From: Nevskia ramosa DSM 11499
GTDB lineage: Bacteria > Pseudomonadota > Gammaproteobacteria > Nevskiales > Nevskiaceae
Direction of reading: 5' to 3'
Assembly: GCF_000420645.1 (NCBI RefSeq)
Contig: NZ_ATVI01000005.1
Coordinates: 914,357 to 978,356, forward strand
DNA: 64,000 nucleotides
The notes beneath the pieces were generated by a model. It did not search any database. It was given only the letters and a program-made list of their open reading frames with translations, and was not told where the DNA came from. A program made the position numbers and the translations under genes. Shown here one piece after another: positions 1 through 8,787 of the stretch (its first letter is position 1; each line of letters starts with the position of its first letter).

Positions 1-478
1 CATTGACGTCGAGGCCGCCGCCGCGGAACGGTTCGCGGCCGTTGCGCACGGTCAGCTTGCTGAGGGTGGCCACTGCGCCCGGAAGCACTTCAGCGACGCG
101 ATCAATGCGGCCGGCATCGATGACAGTGACATCCATGCCTTTGCCGAGGATGGTCAGCGTGCCCTTGATGTCGAGATCGCCGTCGACGTTGTTGTCGTCA
201 TCGACGAGCGGATCCTCGACCTCCGGATTCTGCTGCGGCGCGATGCTGAGCGTATAGGTGCCGGCGGCGAGAATGATCCGGCTGGCACCGGGTGTCTGGT
301 TGGCAAGCTGTACCGCTTCACGCAGCGAGCAGTCGCTGTTGCAGCTGCCATCCAGGCTGTCGGTGAACTTGGTCACCACGATATCGGCGGCCAATGCGGC
401 CTGCAGTGGCAGGGCGGCGGTGGCGACCAGCAGGATGCTGGCGCTGTGGCGCACGGCAGTGACGAGATGCTTGTTCAT
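1..478 (-). CDS. CSLREA-domain exported beta-helix protein, copy A (3' end cut by window)
   Basis: The reading frame starts at an ATG at 478 and stays open to the window edge, so only the first 159 residues are present. It begins with a signal peptide (MNKHLVTAV, then a hydrophobic run ending in ALAA). The CSLREA motif (CSLREAVQLANQTPG) follows at about residues 51-65, and then beta-helix-type sequence starts. A strong GGGGGA ribosome binding site precedes the ATG. The protein is almost identical to copy B (832-2253), including the 5' leader. Proteins of this kind are exported and predicted to fold as right-handed beta-helices; their ligand is unknown. The call rests on the motif and on paralogy. 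Confidence 0.85.
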   Translation of the reverse strand, partial: MNKHLVTAVRHSASILLVATAALPLQAALAADIVVTKFTDSLDGSCNSDCSLREAVQLANQTPGASRIILAAGTYTLSIAPQQNPEVEDPLVDDDNNVDGDLDIKGTLTILGKGMDVTVIDAGRIDRVAEVLPGAVATLSKLTVRNGREPFRGGGLDVN

Positions 479-831
479 GTTTTTCCCCCGAGTGATTGCA
501 GAGGCCGACGTTGCGGCTGATCTGCTGGTGATGGTCAGCGGCTTGTCTTGCCGTGCTGCTGCCCGACCAGCCTTTTAACGCGATTCTCATAATGGCGGGA
601 ATCGGTGAAAACACCTATGGCAGCTCGCAGCGCAGGCTGACTGACAGCATCTGCATCATCGAGATCCGCCGATCTTGGCGCTGATCACGTTGATCATCGG
701 GGCATCGCGCTGCTGGTCCGAGTGCCGGAGGCTATGCAGGGGCGGTTCGGCAGATAGTTGGTTGAAGCATCCGGATCGCGAAACAATCCGGATGTTGCAC
801 TGACTTGGTTCGACCAGATCAGAAACCCCGA
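479..831. other. Intergenic region between CSLREA copies A and B
   Basis: No convincing gene lies in these 353 bases. The part next to 478 (to about 600) is homologous to the leader of copy B at 2254-2370, so it was duplicated with the gene and probably carries the promoter and ribosome binding site of copy A. A hairpin with 9-bp arms at 768-776 and 786-794 lies just past the stop of copy B and could act as its terminator, but no T-tract follows it on the minus strand. Confidence 0.5.
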
Positions 832-2253
832 TCAGGGCTTCGTGCGCTCGTAGGAACCAAGATCGCAGGCGATGATGCCGTCACCATTGCCATCACGCAG
901 CCGGATGACGCGACGCTGATCGGTGAACGGGCAAGCACCAATGGCGGCGTCGACGGCAACGCTGCCTTTACGCAGTGCGAAGGTCGGCGACTGTCCGTTG
1001 TTCATCGCCAGTGTGTGCAGCACGGTCACGAAGCTGTCGGCATTGAGCACCAGCAATGTGGCCGCACAGTTGCCGGTGTCCGTGCCGCGCAGCAGGCCGA
1101 CCTGCGAGAACTGGGCGCCGGTGCCGACGTTCAGGCAGTTCTGATCGAATCCATCGACGCCAGTGTCTGGATCCTCGACAGGGCCGTTGCCAGTAATGAT
1201 GCTGTTGGCGATCGAGAGCCGGCCACGGTTGGTCAGTCCGTAAATTCCATTGCCAGCAATGGTGACGTTCACCAGCCGCGCCGACATTGTCGGTCCATCG
1301 AAAGAATAGCCATTCTCTACTGCCGCCGAGGGCACACTCTCTCCGCCGGCACCGTCCTTAGTACTGCCGGTGAAGGTGCTGTTCTCTAGTCTCAGCTGGC
1401 CAATACCTGTATTGAGGATCGCGGCACCGGAACCGATAGCCGAAACCCGGTTGTTCTCGAAGCTCGAGCGGCGGATGTCGGCTGTCCCACTGTTGTAAAT
1501 CCCGCCCCCGAGGCCGCGGTCGTCGTCGTCAAAGGAACGGTTGTCAATGACGCGGGAATCGCGCATGGTCAGGTTGCCCTGGTTGTAGATTCCGCCTCCA
1601 GAACCGAAGAAGCCTTCACCCGCCAATGAGCTGTTGCCGTCGATGCGCGAACCATCGACATTCAGCGTGCCCCCATTCCAGATGCCGCCGCCGTGGCCTG
1701 CTACAAAGGCGGCACTCGCAAAACTGTTCGACACGGCGCAGGAACTCAAGGTGAGCGTACCGTCGGCATTGACATCGAGACCGCCGCCGCGGAACGGTTC
1801 GCGGCCGTTGCGCACGGTCAGCTTGCTCAGTGTCGCGACGGCGCCCGGCAACACTTCGGCGATGCGATCAATCCTTCCGGCATCGATGGTGGTGACGTCG
1901 ATACCGCGGCCGACGATGGTCAGCCGACCCTTGATGTCAAGATCGCCATTGAGATTGTCGTCGTCATCGACCAGCGGATTTTCCGACGCTACGTCGTTGT
2001 AGATCGGCGCGATGCTGAGCAAGTAGGTGCCGGCAGCAAGAACGATCCGGCTGGTGCCCGGAGTCTGGTTGGCGAGTTGAACCGCTTCGCGCAGCGAGCA
2101 GTCGCTGTTGCAGCTGCCATCGAGACTATCGGTGAACTTGGTGACCAGGATGTCCGGATTGGCGGCCAATGCTGCCTGCAGCGGCAACGTGGCTGAGGCG
2201 ATCAGCAAGCCGCTTGCGCAGTGGCGCATGGCAGTGACAAGACGCTTGTTCAT
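832..2253 (-). CDS. CSLREA-domain exported beta-helix protein, copy B
   Basis: This 473-residue protein has a signal peptide (to about residue 31), the CSLREA motif (CSLREAVQLANQTPG) at about 53-67, and then a repetitive Gly/Asn-rich region with recurring GGGIYNxGxLT/SxIxxN units typical of right-handed parallel beta-helices (about 100-380). The C-terminus contains DxRRVIRxRDGNGDGIxxCDLGSYE, which looks like the choice-of-anchor Q type ending. No autotransporter barrel is present, so it is probably secreted or surface-associated by another route. The start is set by a GGGAGGA ribosome binding site a few bases upstream. It lies between paralogues A and C on the same strand. The function is unknown; adhesion or surface-polymer binding is a guess. 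Confidence 0.85.
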   Translation of the reverse strand: MNKRLVTAMRHCASGLLIASATLPLQAALAANPDILVTKFTDSLDGSCNSDCSLREAVQLANQTPGTSRIVLAAGTYLLSIAPIYNDVASENPLVDDDDNLNGDLDIKGRLTIVGRGIDVTTIDAGRIDRIAEVLPGAVATLSKLTVRNGREPFRGGGLDVNADGTLTLSSCAVSNSFASAAFVAGHGGGIWNGGTLNVDGSRIDGNSSLAGEGFFGSGGGIYNQGNLTMRDSRVIDNRSFDDDDRGLGGGIYNSGTADIRRSSFENNRVSAIGSGAAILNTGIGQLRLENSTFTGSTKDGAGGESVPSAAVENGYSFDGPTMSARLVNVTIAGNGIYGLTNRGRLSIANSIITGNGPVEDPDTGVDGFDQNCLNVGTGAQFSQVGLLRGTDTGNCAATLLVLNADSFVTVLHTLAMNNGQSPTFALRKGSVAVDAAIGACPFTDQRRVIRLRDGNGDGIIACDLGSYERTKP

Positions 2254-2410
2254 GTTGTTTCCTCCCGAGTGATGCAGAGGCCGGACGTCGCGGCTGCTCT
2301 GCTGATGATGGCCAGCGGCTGATGACTGCGCCGCCGCCGAACAAGCTTTTAGCGCGGTTTATGGGAAGCGGGGAGCGTAGGAAAATGCCTGCTGCGGATA
2401 CATCAAAAGT

Positions 2411-3829
2411 TCAGGGCTGCGTGCGCTCGTAGGAACCGAGATCGCAGGCCGCGATGCCGTCGCCATTGCCGTCACGTGGGCGGATGACGCGTCGCTGATC
2501 GCTGCTCGGACAAGCACCAACAGCGGCGTCGATGGCAACGCTGCCTTTGCGCAGCGCGAACGTTGGCGACTGCCAGTTGTTCAGTGCCAGCGGATGCAGC
2601 ACGGTTACGAAGCTGTCGCTGTTGAGCACCAGCAAGGTCGTTGCGCAGTTGCCGGTATCGGTGCCGCGCAGCAGGCCGGCCTGCGAGAACTGGGCGCCGG
2701 CCCCTTCGTTCAGGCAGTTCTGATCGCGTTGGTCATCGCCGTTGGACTCGGGTTCCATGAAGCGCAAGCCATTTCCGGCAATGATGCTGTTGGTAATCGA
2801 GATGCGGCCGCGGTTGATCAGGCCCGTGGCAGGATTGCCGGCGATGGTGACGTTCACCAGTCTCGCCAAGGCCGTCGCTCCCTCCAGGCTGCGGCCATTC
2901 TCGATGGCGCCGGCCGTCTGCTGGTCCGAGAAGGCGTTGGTGTTGCCGCTGAGCGTGCTGTTCTCGATTCGCAGCGTGCCGGTGCGGACATTGAGGATGG
3001 CGGCCCCCGAACCGCTGCCCGAAACCTGATTGTTCTCGAACGTGGCGCGGCGAATGTCGGCGGTGCCTTCGTTGTAGAGGGCGCCGCCTTCGCTGGTTTC
3101 GCCTTCATCGGTCGCGCGGTTTCGAATGAAGCGTGCATCGCGTACGGTCAGGCTGCCGAGGTTGTAGATGCCGCCGCCAAAGCCGTGACGGGATTCGGCA
3201 GCTGCCAGATTGCCGTCGATCCGTGAGGCATCGATGCTCAACGTTCCGCGGTTCGCGATGCCGCCGCCAGTCGCGTTCGAGATGTTGGCGAACGAAACGT
3301 TGCCGGTCACTCCGCAAGATTGCAGACCAAGCGTGCCGCCAACGTTGACGTCGAAGCCCGAACCGCCAAGCGCTTGGTATCCATTGCGGACGGTCAGCTT
3401 GCTGAAAGTGGCGGCTGCGCCGGGCAACATCTCGGCGATGCGATCGATGCCACCGGCATCGATCATGGTGATGTCCATGCCGCGGCCAACGATGGTAAGC
3501 GTGCCTTTGATGTCGAGATCGCCGTTGAGGTTTTCGTCGTCGTCAATGAAGCCTTCCGAGCTTGGGTCGGGGTCTTCATCGGGCAGGATGCTCAATCGGT
3601 AGGTACCGGCGGCGAGAACGATCCGGCTGGCGCCGGGAGTCTGGTTCGCGAGCAGCACCGCCTCACGCAGCGAGCAATCGGCGTCGCAACTGCCATCGAG
3701 ACCGTCGGTGAATTTGGTGACGATCAGGTCGGGGTTGGCAGCCAATGCAGGCGGCAATGGCAGCAGCGCGACGCCGAGCAGCGCGCTGGCGGCACAGTGA
3801 CGTGCCCTTGCGGCTAATCCGATGATCAT
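2411..3829 (-). CDS. CSLREA-domain exported beta-helix protein, copy C
   Basis: This paralogue has the same architecture as copy B: signal peptide, CSLREAVLLANQTPG motif, Gly/Asn-rich beta-helix repeats with GGGIYNLGSLT-like units, and a C-terminal DGNGDGIAACDLGSYE segment. I place the start at the ATG at 3829 because a GGGAG ribosome binding site precedes it and the signal peptide (MIIGLAARARHCAASALLG) begins there; an upstream ATG at 3877 would add 16 residues without signal-peptide character. It is more divergent from A and B than they are from each other, so it is probably the oldest member of the array. The protein would be 472 residues. Confidence 0.85.
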   Translation of the reverse strand: MIIGLAARARHCAASALLGVALLPLPPALAANPDLIVTKFTDGLDGSCDADCSLREAVLLANQTPGASRIVLAAGTYRLSILPDEDPDPSSEGFIDDDENLNGDLDIKGTLTIVGRGMDITMIDAGGIDRIAEMLPGAAATFSKLTVRNGYQALGGSGFDVNVGGTLGLQSCGVTGNVSFANISNATGGGIANRGTLSIDASRIDGNLAAAESRHGFGGGIYNLGSLTVRDARFIRNRATDEGETSEGGALYNEGTADIRRATFENNQVSGSGSGAAILNVRTGTLRIENSTLSGNTNAFSDQQTAGAIENGRSLEGATALARLVNVTIAGNPATGLINRGRISITNSIIAGNGLRFMEPESNGDDQRDQNCLNEGAGAQFSQAGLLRGTDTGNCATTLLVLNSDSFVTVLHPLALNNWQSPTFALRKGSVAIDAAVGACPSSDQRRVIRPRDGNGDGIAACDLGSYERTQP

Positions 3830-3913
3830 GTTGCTTCTCCCGAATGGGTGCGACACGGCCTTCTGATGCTCCAGCAATCTTGCAGGCGGCCCGATCAGCG
3901 ATCCCTCACCGAT

Positions 3914-5956
3914 CTACCGACGGTTGAGCGCGCTGCCCAGCTTGTTCGCAGCTTGCCTTCGTGTCTGTCGAGAGATTGTGAAAACATTTACAGCTCGCTC
4001 CAGCGCGCGTTGCCGTCCGCTGCCGGCCTCGTCGAGATAGCGCAACTGGAGATACAACGCCAATACCGGCATCAGCGTCGGCGCCAGTTCCGGACGCATT
4101 GCGATCACTCTCGAGACGTAATCGCGTGGCCCTTCGTCATCACCTTGAATCAGACCGATGCGCGCAAGCTTCTGCTGCAGGCGATGCCAGGCGCGCTGCG
4201 CAGCATCGACAGGCCGATGAACCCGCGCCTGCTGCAGCAGCAGCCAGCCAAGACCGGTCAGCGCGACAGTGATCAGGATAGTCAGCGCCAGGATCATGTC
4301 GTGCCAGTCGCCGAGCCCGAAGCGTTGCAGGAAGTCGGCTTGCAGTTCCGGGCCATAGCCGAGCACCCAGTGATTCCACTGCGCGTTGGCCCAGTCCCAG
4401 CGGGCCTGCAGATTGAAGCGGAAACCCTGGCGTTGGGTCGGGTCGAGGAAGGCGGGGAGGTCGGTGTCGCTCAAGGCGCTGCCGATGCCGCGCTCGACTC
4501 TTTCCGGCGCTACCGCCGCAGTGGGATCGACGCGCTGCCAACCGCGGCCGGCCAGCCAGACTTCGGTCCAGGCGTGGGCATCGCTCTGGCGGATGATCCA
4601 GTAATCGCCGATTGCGTTCGGTTCGCCGCCCTGGTAGCCGGTGACGATGCGCGCGGGAATGCCGGCAGCGCGCATCAGTACTGCGAAGCTGGAGGCGTAG
4701 TGCTCGCAGAAACCGCGCCGGGTGTCGAACAGGAATTCGTCGACGCTGTTCCGGCCCAGGCTCGGCGGCCGCAAGGTGTAGCTGTAGTCGCCGGTTCGAA
4801 AGCGCTGCAGCGCGGTGCTGACGATCGCGGCATCGTTGAGCCCCTGATCGCGCCACTGCCGGGCCAGCGCCTGGGCACGCGGATTGGAGTTCTTCGGCAG
4901 TTGCAGCATCTGCGTTCGCAGCCGGTCCGGCAGCCGGGTTTGCAGACGGTATTGCGGATGCGAACTCAGCCGATAAAGCCGCCGATCGCGAAGCTCGCCC
5001 TGGGTCAGCACCAGTTGGTAATCGGCGTTCAGGCGAGCGTCCGATGGCAGGCCGACTCGTGACGGCAGATCGAGCGCGAACAGCCAAGGCGTGCGGTTCG
5101 GCTCCAGCACCACTTCGTAGCTGTAGGCCGGGCCGGACAGTTCGGCGACCGGGTCCTCGGCTTCCGGTGGGCGAATGCCGCTGTCCCACTTGCGGCCGTC
5201 GAAGCGGGCGAAGCTGGGCCCGCGCCAATAGCGTTGGCTGGCCGGCGGCACGGCGCCCTCGAAGCGCACCCGGAAGGCCACCGCTTCGGAGTTGATCAGG
5301 CTGGATATCTCGCCGGGCGCCATCGAGTCCGACAGACCCGAACGCGCGGCACCAGCATCGGACGGCAAACCCCAGATCGGCCCGGGAATGCGTGGGAACA
5401 GCACGAAGATCAGCAGCATCAGCGGCAGTGCGCGCAGCACCATGCCGCTGCTCATCCGCAGGCTGTCGCGCAGCGGCAAGGCGCTACCCGGGTGGTTGGC
5501 GTCGATCAGTACGCCGGTGATCAGCGCGGTCATCACCAGCAGGTAAGCCGCTGTCCACAGCTCCTGCGAAAACAGGAAGTGGGTGATCAGCATGAAGTAC
5601 ATCAGGAACACCATGACCATCGTGTCGCGGCGCGCGCGTAGCTCCGTGAGCTTCAGCGCGGCCATCACCGTGATCAGCGCGACTCCGGCGGTCTGGCCAC
5701 TGACCCGGCCGAAGCTCGCGTAAACGCCGGCGAAGGCGCCGAAGGTCAGCAGCACGCGCATCCAGCCGGGCAGCATCGGCCAGCCGCGATAGGCAGCGGC
5801 CGTACGCCAGGCGACGATGCCGACCACCAGCATGGCGGCCCAGATCGGCAGACGTTGCAGATGCGGTGCCAGCAGCAAGCTGAGCACCACCAGCAGCCGC
5901 AGCAGCGCGGCGCGGGGCAGCAGATCGGCGATCGTCGATGGCTTCTTCTTCGCCAT
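3914..5956 (-). CDS. TgpA-type transglutaminase (DUF3488 + transglutaminase-like)
   Basis: The 680-residue product has a cluster of N-terminal membrane segments (about residues 15-190, DUF3488 region), then a periplasmic transglutaminase-like domain, a further membrane segment near 550-575 and a cytoplasmic tail. The Cys-His-Asp triad is visible: C417 in RRGFCEHYASS, H461 in SDAHAWTEVW and D477 in RVDPTAA. The ATG at 5956 (MAKKKPSTIADLL) is chosen because it follows the DUF58 stop by 5 bp; the frame is open further upstream but runs through the preceding gene. TgpA-like proteins often stand with MoxR ATPases and DUF58 proteins, exactly as here, and are implicated in envelope protein maturation or crosslinking. 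The substrate is unknown. Confidence 0.92.
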   Translation of the reverse strand: MAKKKPSTIADLLPRAALLRLLVVLSLLLAPHLQRLPIWAAMLVVGIVAWRTAAAYRGWPMLPGWMRVLLTFGAFAGVYASFGRVSGQTAGVALITVMAALKLTELRARRDTMVMVFLMYFMLITHFLFSQELWTAAYLLVMTALITGVLIDANHPGSALPLRDSLRMSSGMVLRALPLMLLIFVLFPRIPGPIWGLPSDAGAARSGLSDSMAPGEISSLINSEAVAFRVRFEGAVPPASQRYWRGPSFARFDGRKWDSGIRPPEAEDPVAELSGPAYSYEVVLEPNRTPWLFALDLPSRVGLPSDARLNADYQLVLTQGELRDRRLYRLSSHPQYRLQTRLPDRLRTQMLQLPKNSNPRAQALARQWRDQGLNDAAIVSTALQRFRTGDYSYTLRPPSLGRNSVDEFLFDTRRGFCEHYASSFAVLMRAAGIPARIVTGYQGGEPNAIGDYWIIRQSDAHAWTEVWLAGRGWQRVDPTAAVAPERVERGIGSALSDTDLPAFLDPTQRQGFRFNLQARWDWANAQWNHWVLGYGPELQADFLQRFGLGDWHDMILALTILITVALTGLGWLLLQQARVHRPVDAAQRAWHRLQQKLARIGLIQGDDEGPRDYVSRVIAMRPELAPTLMPVLALYLQLRYLDEAGSGRQRALERAVNVFTISRQTRRQAANKLGSALNRR

Positions 5957-5961
5957 GGTGA

Positions 5962-6921
5962 TCAATGCAGCGCCAGCGCCGCGAGGCAGGTGTGCCGATG
6001 TTGAGCCCCTAGCGCGGGCGACACGCTGCCACCAGGCAGTCGCAGGCCGTATTGACGTTGTGCGGCATCGGCATCGAGCACCCAGCGGCACAGCTGGGCC
6101 AGGCGCTGTTCCGGACCCCAGGACGCTGGCAGCGTCTGCCAGTCCAGCCAGAGTTCATCGGCCTGGTTGTCGCTGAACAGCTTGACCAGCGGCTGCGGAT
6201 TCCGGGCCAGGCTTTTCCAGTGGATGCTGCGCAAGGCATCGCCGGCCTGATAGCTGCGCAAGCCGCTGAACTCGTCCGGCCCGGGGCGCTGCGTGGCCCA
6301 TCGGCCGTCATCGCCGTGACCGCTGGTTTGAGGTGCGGTGCCTTCCGCAGCCGGCTTCGGATAGATCAGGCAGGCCAGGTCCAGCTCGACCCAGGTCCAG
6401 GCGTGAAACAGGCCGAGCGGAAATTCCGTGGCCACCGCGAAGCGCGGCGCCGGCAGCCAGCCGCGTTTCGTGCTGGCCAGCGCCAGACTCAGCGTGGCGC
6501 TGCTGTCGGCCGACACATCGGCATAGGCCAGCGGCGCTTGATCCTGCCAGGCGATGGTCAGCGCGTGACGCGGGCTGCGGCTGGGGTTGTCGAGGCGGAT
6601 CGAGAACTGCGCCGTATCGCCTGCGAACGCAGGTTCCGAGCCCTGCGCGGCAATGCTCAGATTGACCAGATTGCCGTGCGTGTAATGCATCGCCAGCAGG
6701 CCGATGCCGGCGAGCAGGAAGGTCAGCGCGAAGGCCATGCTGTTCGAGTAGTTCATCGCCCCGAGCAGCATCACGAACAGCAGCAGGCCGTAACCGTAGC
6801 CATAGCGCGTCGGCACGATGTAGACCCGCCGCCGGCCGATCGTCCACGGCCCCGGCACGCGTGGCGTGCGGGTGGCGATCCAGTTCTGGAAGCGCCGGCG
6901 CAGTCTGCTCATCGGGTTCAT
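5962..6921 (-). CDS. DUF58 domain protein
   Basis: This 319-residue protein has two N-terminal transmembrane helices (about 40-78), a beta-rich extracytoplasmic-type segment, and the DUF58 signature with DEFSGLRSYQAGDALRSI and HWKSLARN around residues 215-240. DUF58 proteins resemble von Willebrand factor A-type folds and are the usual partner of MoxR AAA+ ATPases. The gene sits between moxR (34-bp gap) and the tgpA-like gene (5-bp gap) in one transcription unit. The three products probably act together at the inner membrane; that is known as a genomic association, while the exact activity is not established. Confidence 0.9.
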   Translation of the reverse strand: MNPMSRLRRRFQNWIATRTPRVPGPWTIGRRRVYIVPTRYGYGYGLLLFVMLLGAMNYSNSMAFALTFLLAGIGLLAMHYTHGNLVNLSIAAQGSEPAFAGDTAQFSIRLDNPSRSPRHALTIAWQDQAPLAYADVSADSSATLSLALASTKRGWLPAPRFAVATEFPLGLFHAWTWVELDLACLIYPKPAAEGTAPQTSGHGDDGRWATQRPGPDEFSGLRSYQAGDALRSIHWKSLARNPQPLVKLFSDNQADELWLDWQTLPASWGPEQRLAQLCRWVLDADAAQRQYGLRLPGGSVSPALGAQHRHTCLAALALH

Positions 6922-6955
6922 CGCGGCTCCGGAATCCGCGGAGCGGCGAGGCGGA

Positions 6956-7864
6956 TCACGGAATCGCCACCGCCGCCAGAATCTCGTCGGCGATCAGCCG
7001 CGTGTCGCCGCGCTCGACGGCGCTCAGGCGATGGCTGGCGACCGAGGCAAACACGGCTTGCAGGTCCTCCGGAATGACACCGGAACGGCCTTCGAGCAGT
7101 GCCCAGGCCTGGGCGGCATGTTTCAGCGCCAGGCCGGCGCGCGGGGACAGGCCATGCTTCAGCGCGCGGTGTTCGCGGGTCGCGCGGAGCAGGGCCATCA
7201 GGTAGTCGATCAGTGCCGGGCTGGTGCGGACCGTTTTCACCTGCTGCTGGAAGCTGCGCAACTGCGCGGCACCGAGCACCGGCGACAGGCCAGCGAGCAG
7301 GTCACGCCGCTCCGGATCGTTGAGCAGCGCGCGCTCGGCATCGCGAGACGGATAGCCGAGCGACAGGCGCATCAGGAAGCGATCGAGCTGAGATTCCGGC
7401 AGCTCGTAGGTGCCGATCTGTTCGCCGGGATTCTGCGTGGCGACGACGAAGAACGGATCAGGCAAGCTGCGGGTGATGCCGTCCGAGGTCACCTGCCGCT
7501 CTTCCATCGCTTCCAGCAGCGCGCTCTGGGTCTTCGGGCTGGCGCGGTTGATCTCGTCGGCCAGTACCACTTCCGAGAACACCGGGCCGGCGTGGAAGCG
7601 GAAGCTGCTCGCCCCCGGCTCGTAGATCGACATGCCGAGAATGTCGGCCGGCAGCAGATCGCTGGTGAACTGCACGCGCTGGAAATGCAGGCCGAAGACT
7701 CGGGCCAGGGCCAGGGCCAGCGTCGTCTTGCCGACGCCCGGCGCGTCCTCGATCAGCAGATGGCCGCGGGCGAGCAGGCAGGCGAGGGCAAGCTTGAGCT
7801 GACGCTCCTTGCCGAGGACGATGCCGGCAAGGGCGCTGAGGACGGGCTGCAGATCTGGGTTCAT
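6956..7864 (-). CDS. MoxR-family AAA+ ATPase
   Basis: The 302-residue protein carries a Walker A motif (GVGKTT, K46), a Walker B motif (VVLADEINR, D103-E104) and the MoxR pattern PKTQSALLEAMEE, with the C-terminal AAA lid. MoxR proteins are chaperone-like ATPases that help mature metalloprotein or envelope complexes and are encoded with DUF58 and transglutaminase or VWA partners. The start codon overlaps the psd stop by 4 bp, and the next gene follows after 34 bp, so translation is probably coupled to psd. Confidence 0.95.
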   Translation of the reverse strand: MNPDLQPVLSALAGIVLGKERQLKLALACLLARGHLLIEDAPGVGKTTLALALARVFGLHFQRVQFTSDLLPADILGMSIYEPGASSFRFHAGPVFSEVVLADEINRASPKTQSALLEAMEERQVTSDGITRSLPDPFFVVATQNPGEQIGTYELPESQLDRFLMRLSLGYPSRDAERALLNDPERRDLLAGLSPVLGAAQLRSFQQQVKTVRTSPALIDYLMALLRATREHRALKHGLSPRAGLALKHAAQAWALLEGRSGVIPEDLQAVFASVASHRLSAVERGDTRLIADEILAAVAIP

Positions 7865-8766
7865 GCCACGGCGTGTTGCAGGACCTGGGCCAGTGGCTGA
7901 CCCAGGCGCAACGTGTCGCCGGCCGCAAGGTTCGCTTGCCAGTCCAGCGCGCCCCGCGGTGCCAGCAACACCACGGTGGAGCCCATGTGGAAGCGGCCCA
8001 TCTCATCGCCACGAGCCAGCGCCACGGTGGCATCCGGCTGATGGTGGAACGGCGTCGCGGCGCGGCTGTGCGGGGGTGTCAGACGCCCGCCCCAGACGGT
8101 TTCGACCCCGCCGACGAACAGCGCGCCGACCATCACCACAGCCATTGGCCCGAACGCGGTATCGAAGATTGCGACCATCCGCTCGTTACGCGAGAACAGC
8201 CTGGGCATCGCTCGCGCCGTCGCCGGATTGACGCTGAACAGGCGGCCCGGCACGTAGGTCCACGAGCGCAGCTTGCCGCCGAAGGGAATATGCACGCGGT
8301 GATAGTTGTGCGGCGCCAGATAGATGGTCGCGAAGCTGCCGCCGTCGAAGGCTTTCGCGAGTTCGGCGTCGGCCAGCAGTTCGGCAGCCGTGTAGTCGTG
8401 GCCCTTGGCCTGGAAGATCCGGCCATCGCGGATCGCCCCGAGCTGGCTGATCCGGCCATCGACCGGGCTGGCCAGAAGGTTCGGGTCCGAGGGCATCGGC
8501 CTTGCGCCGCGCTTCAGCGCGCGAGTGAAAAAATCATTGAAATGCCGGTATTCCTCGACCGTTTCCCGCTCGGCTTCACTGAGGTCGATCGGGTAACCGC
8601 GCATGAAGGCCTTGATGAACCCGTTCTTGAAGCCCGGGCTGTCGATCTCGGCAATCCTGTACATCAGCGCCGACAGCGCCCGCGTCGGCAGGCAGCGCTG
8701 CACGGCGGCGAACAGATGGTCGCCGAGGCTGGCGTCGGAAGCGGGTGCGGTGGTGGTCGTAGTCAT
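7861..8766 (-). CDS. psd: Phosphatidylserine decarboxylase proenzyme
   Basis: Psd converts phosphatidylserine to phosphatidylethanolamine at the inner membrane. The 301-residue sequence shows the SPVDGRI segment with the catalytic Asp, APHNYHRVHIPFGG with the conserved His, and the autocleavage site GST in HMGSTVVLL near the C-terminus, where the pyruvoyl group forms. The length fits the bacterial long-form enzyme. It lies between a SCO1-like gene (21-bp gap) and moxR (4-bp overlap). Sharing an operon with moxR/DUF58/TgpA is a slightly unusual context that ties membrane lipid synthesis to an envelope-maturation module. Confidence 0.95.
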   Translation of the reverse strand: MTTTTTAPASDASLGDHLFAAVQRCLPTRALSALMYRIAEIDSPGFKNGFIKAFMRGYPIDLSEAERETVEEYRHFNDFFTRALKRGARPMPSDPNLLASPVDGRISQLGAIRDGRIFQAKGHDYTAAELLADAELAKAFDGGSFATIYLAPHNYHRVHIPFGGKLRSWTYVPGRLFSVNPATARAMPRLFSRNERMVAIFDTAFGPMAVVMVGALFVGGVETVWGGRLTPPHSRAATPFHHQPDATVALARGDEMGRFHMGSTVVLLAPRGALDWQANLAAGDTLRLGQPLAQVLQHAVA

Positions 8767-8787
8767 GGATCGGAGATCAGTTCGAAG

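Larger units (their letters stand above)
1..3829 (-). repeat. Tandem array of three paralogous genes
   Basis: Copies A, B and C are head-to-tail paralogues. Copies A and B are near-identical at the nucleotide level from their leader through at least the first 159 codons (compare 1-600 with about 1770-2370), which indicates recent duplication or gene conversion. Copy C shares the domain order with lower identity. Such an array could recombine to change copy number. Confidence 0.7.
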
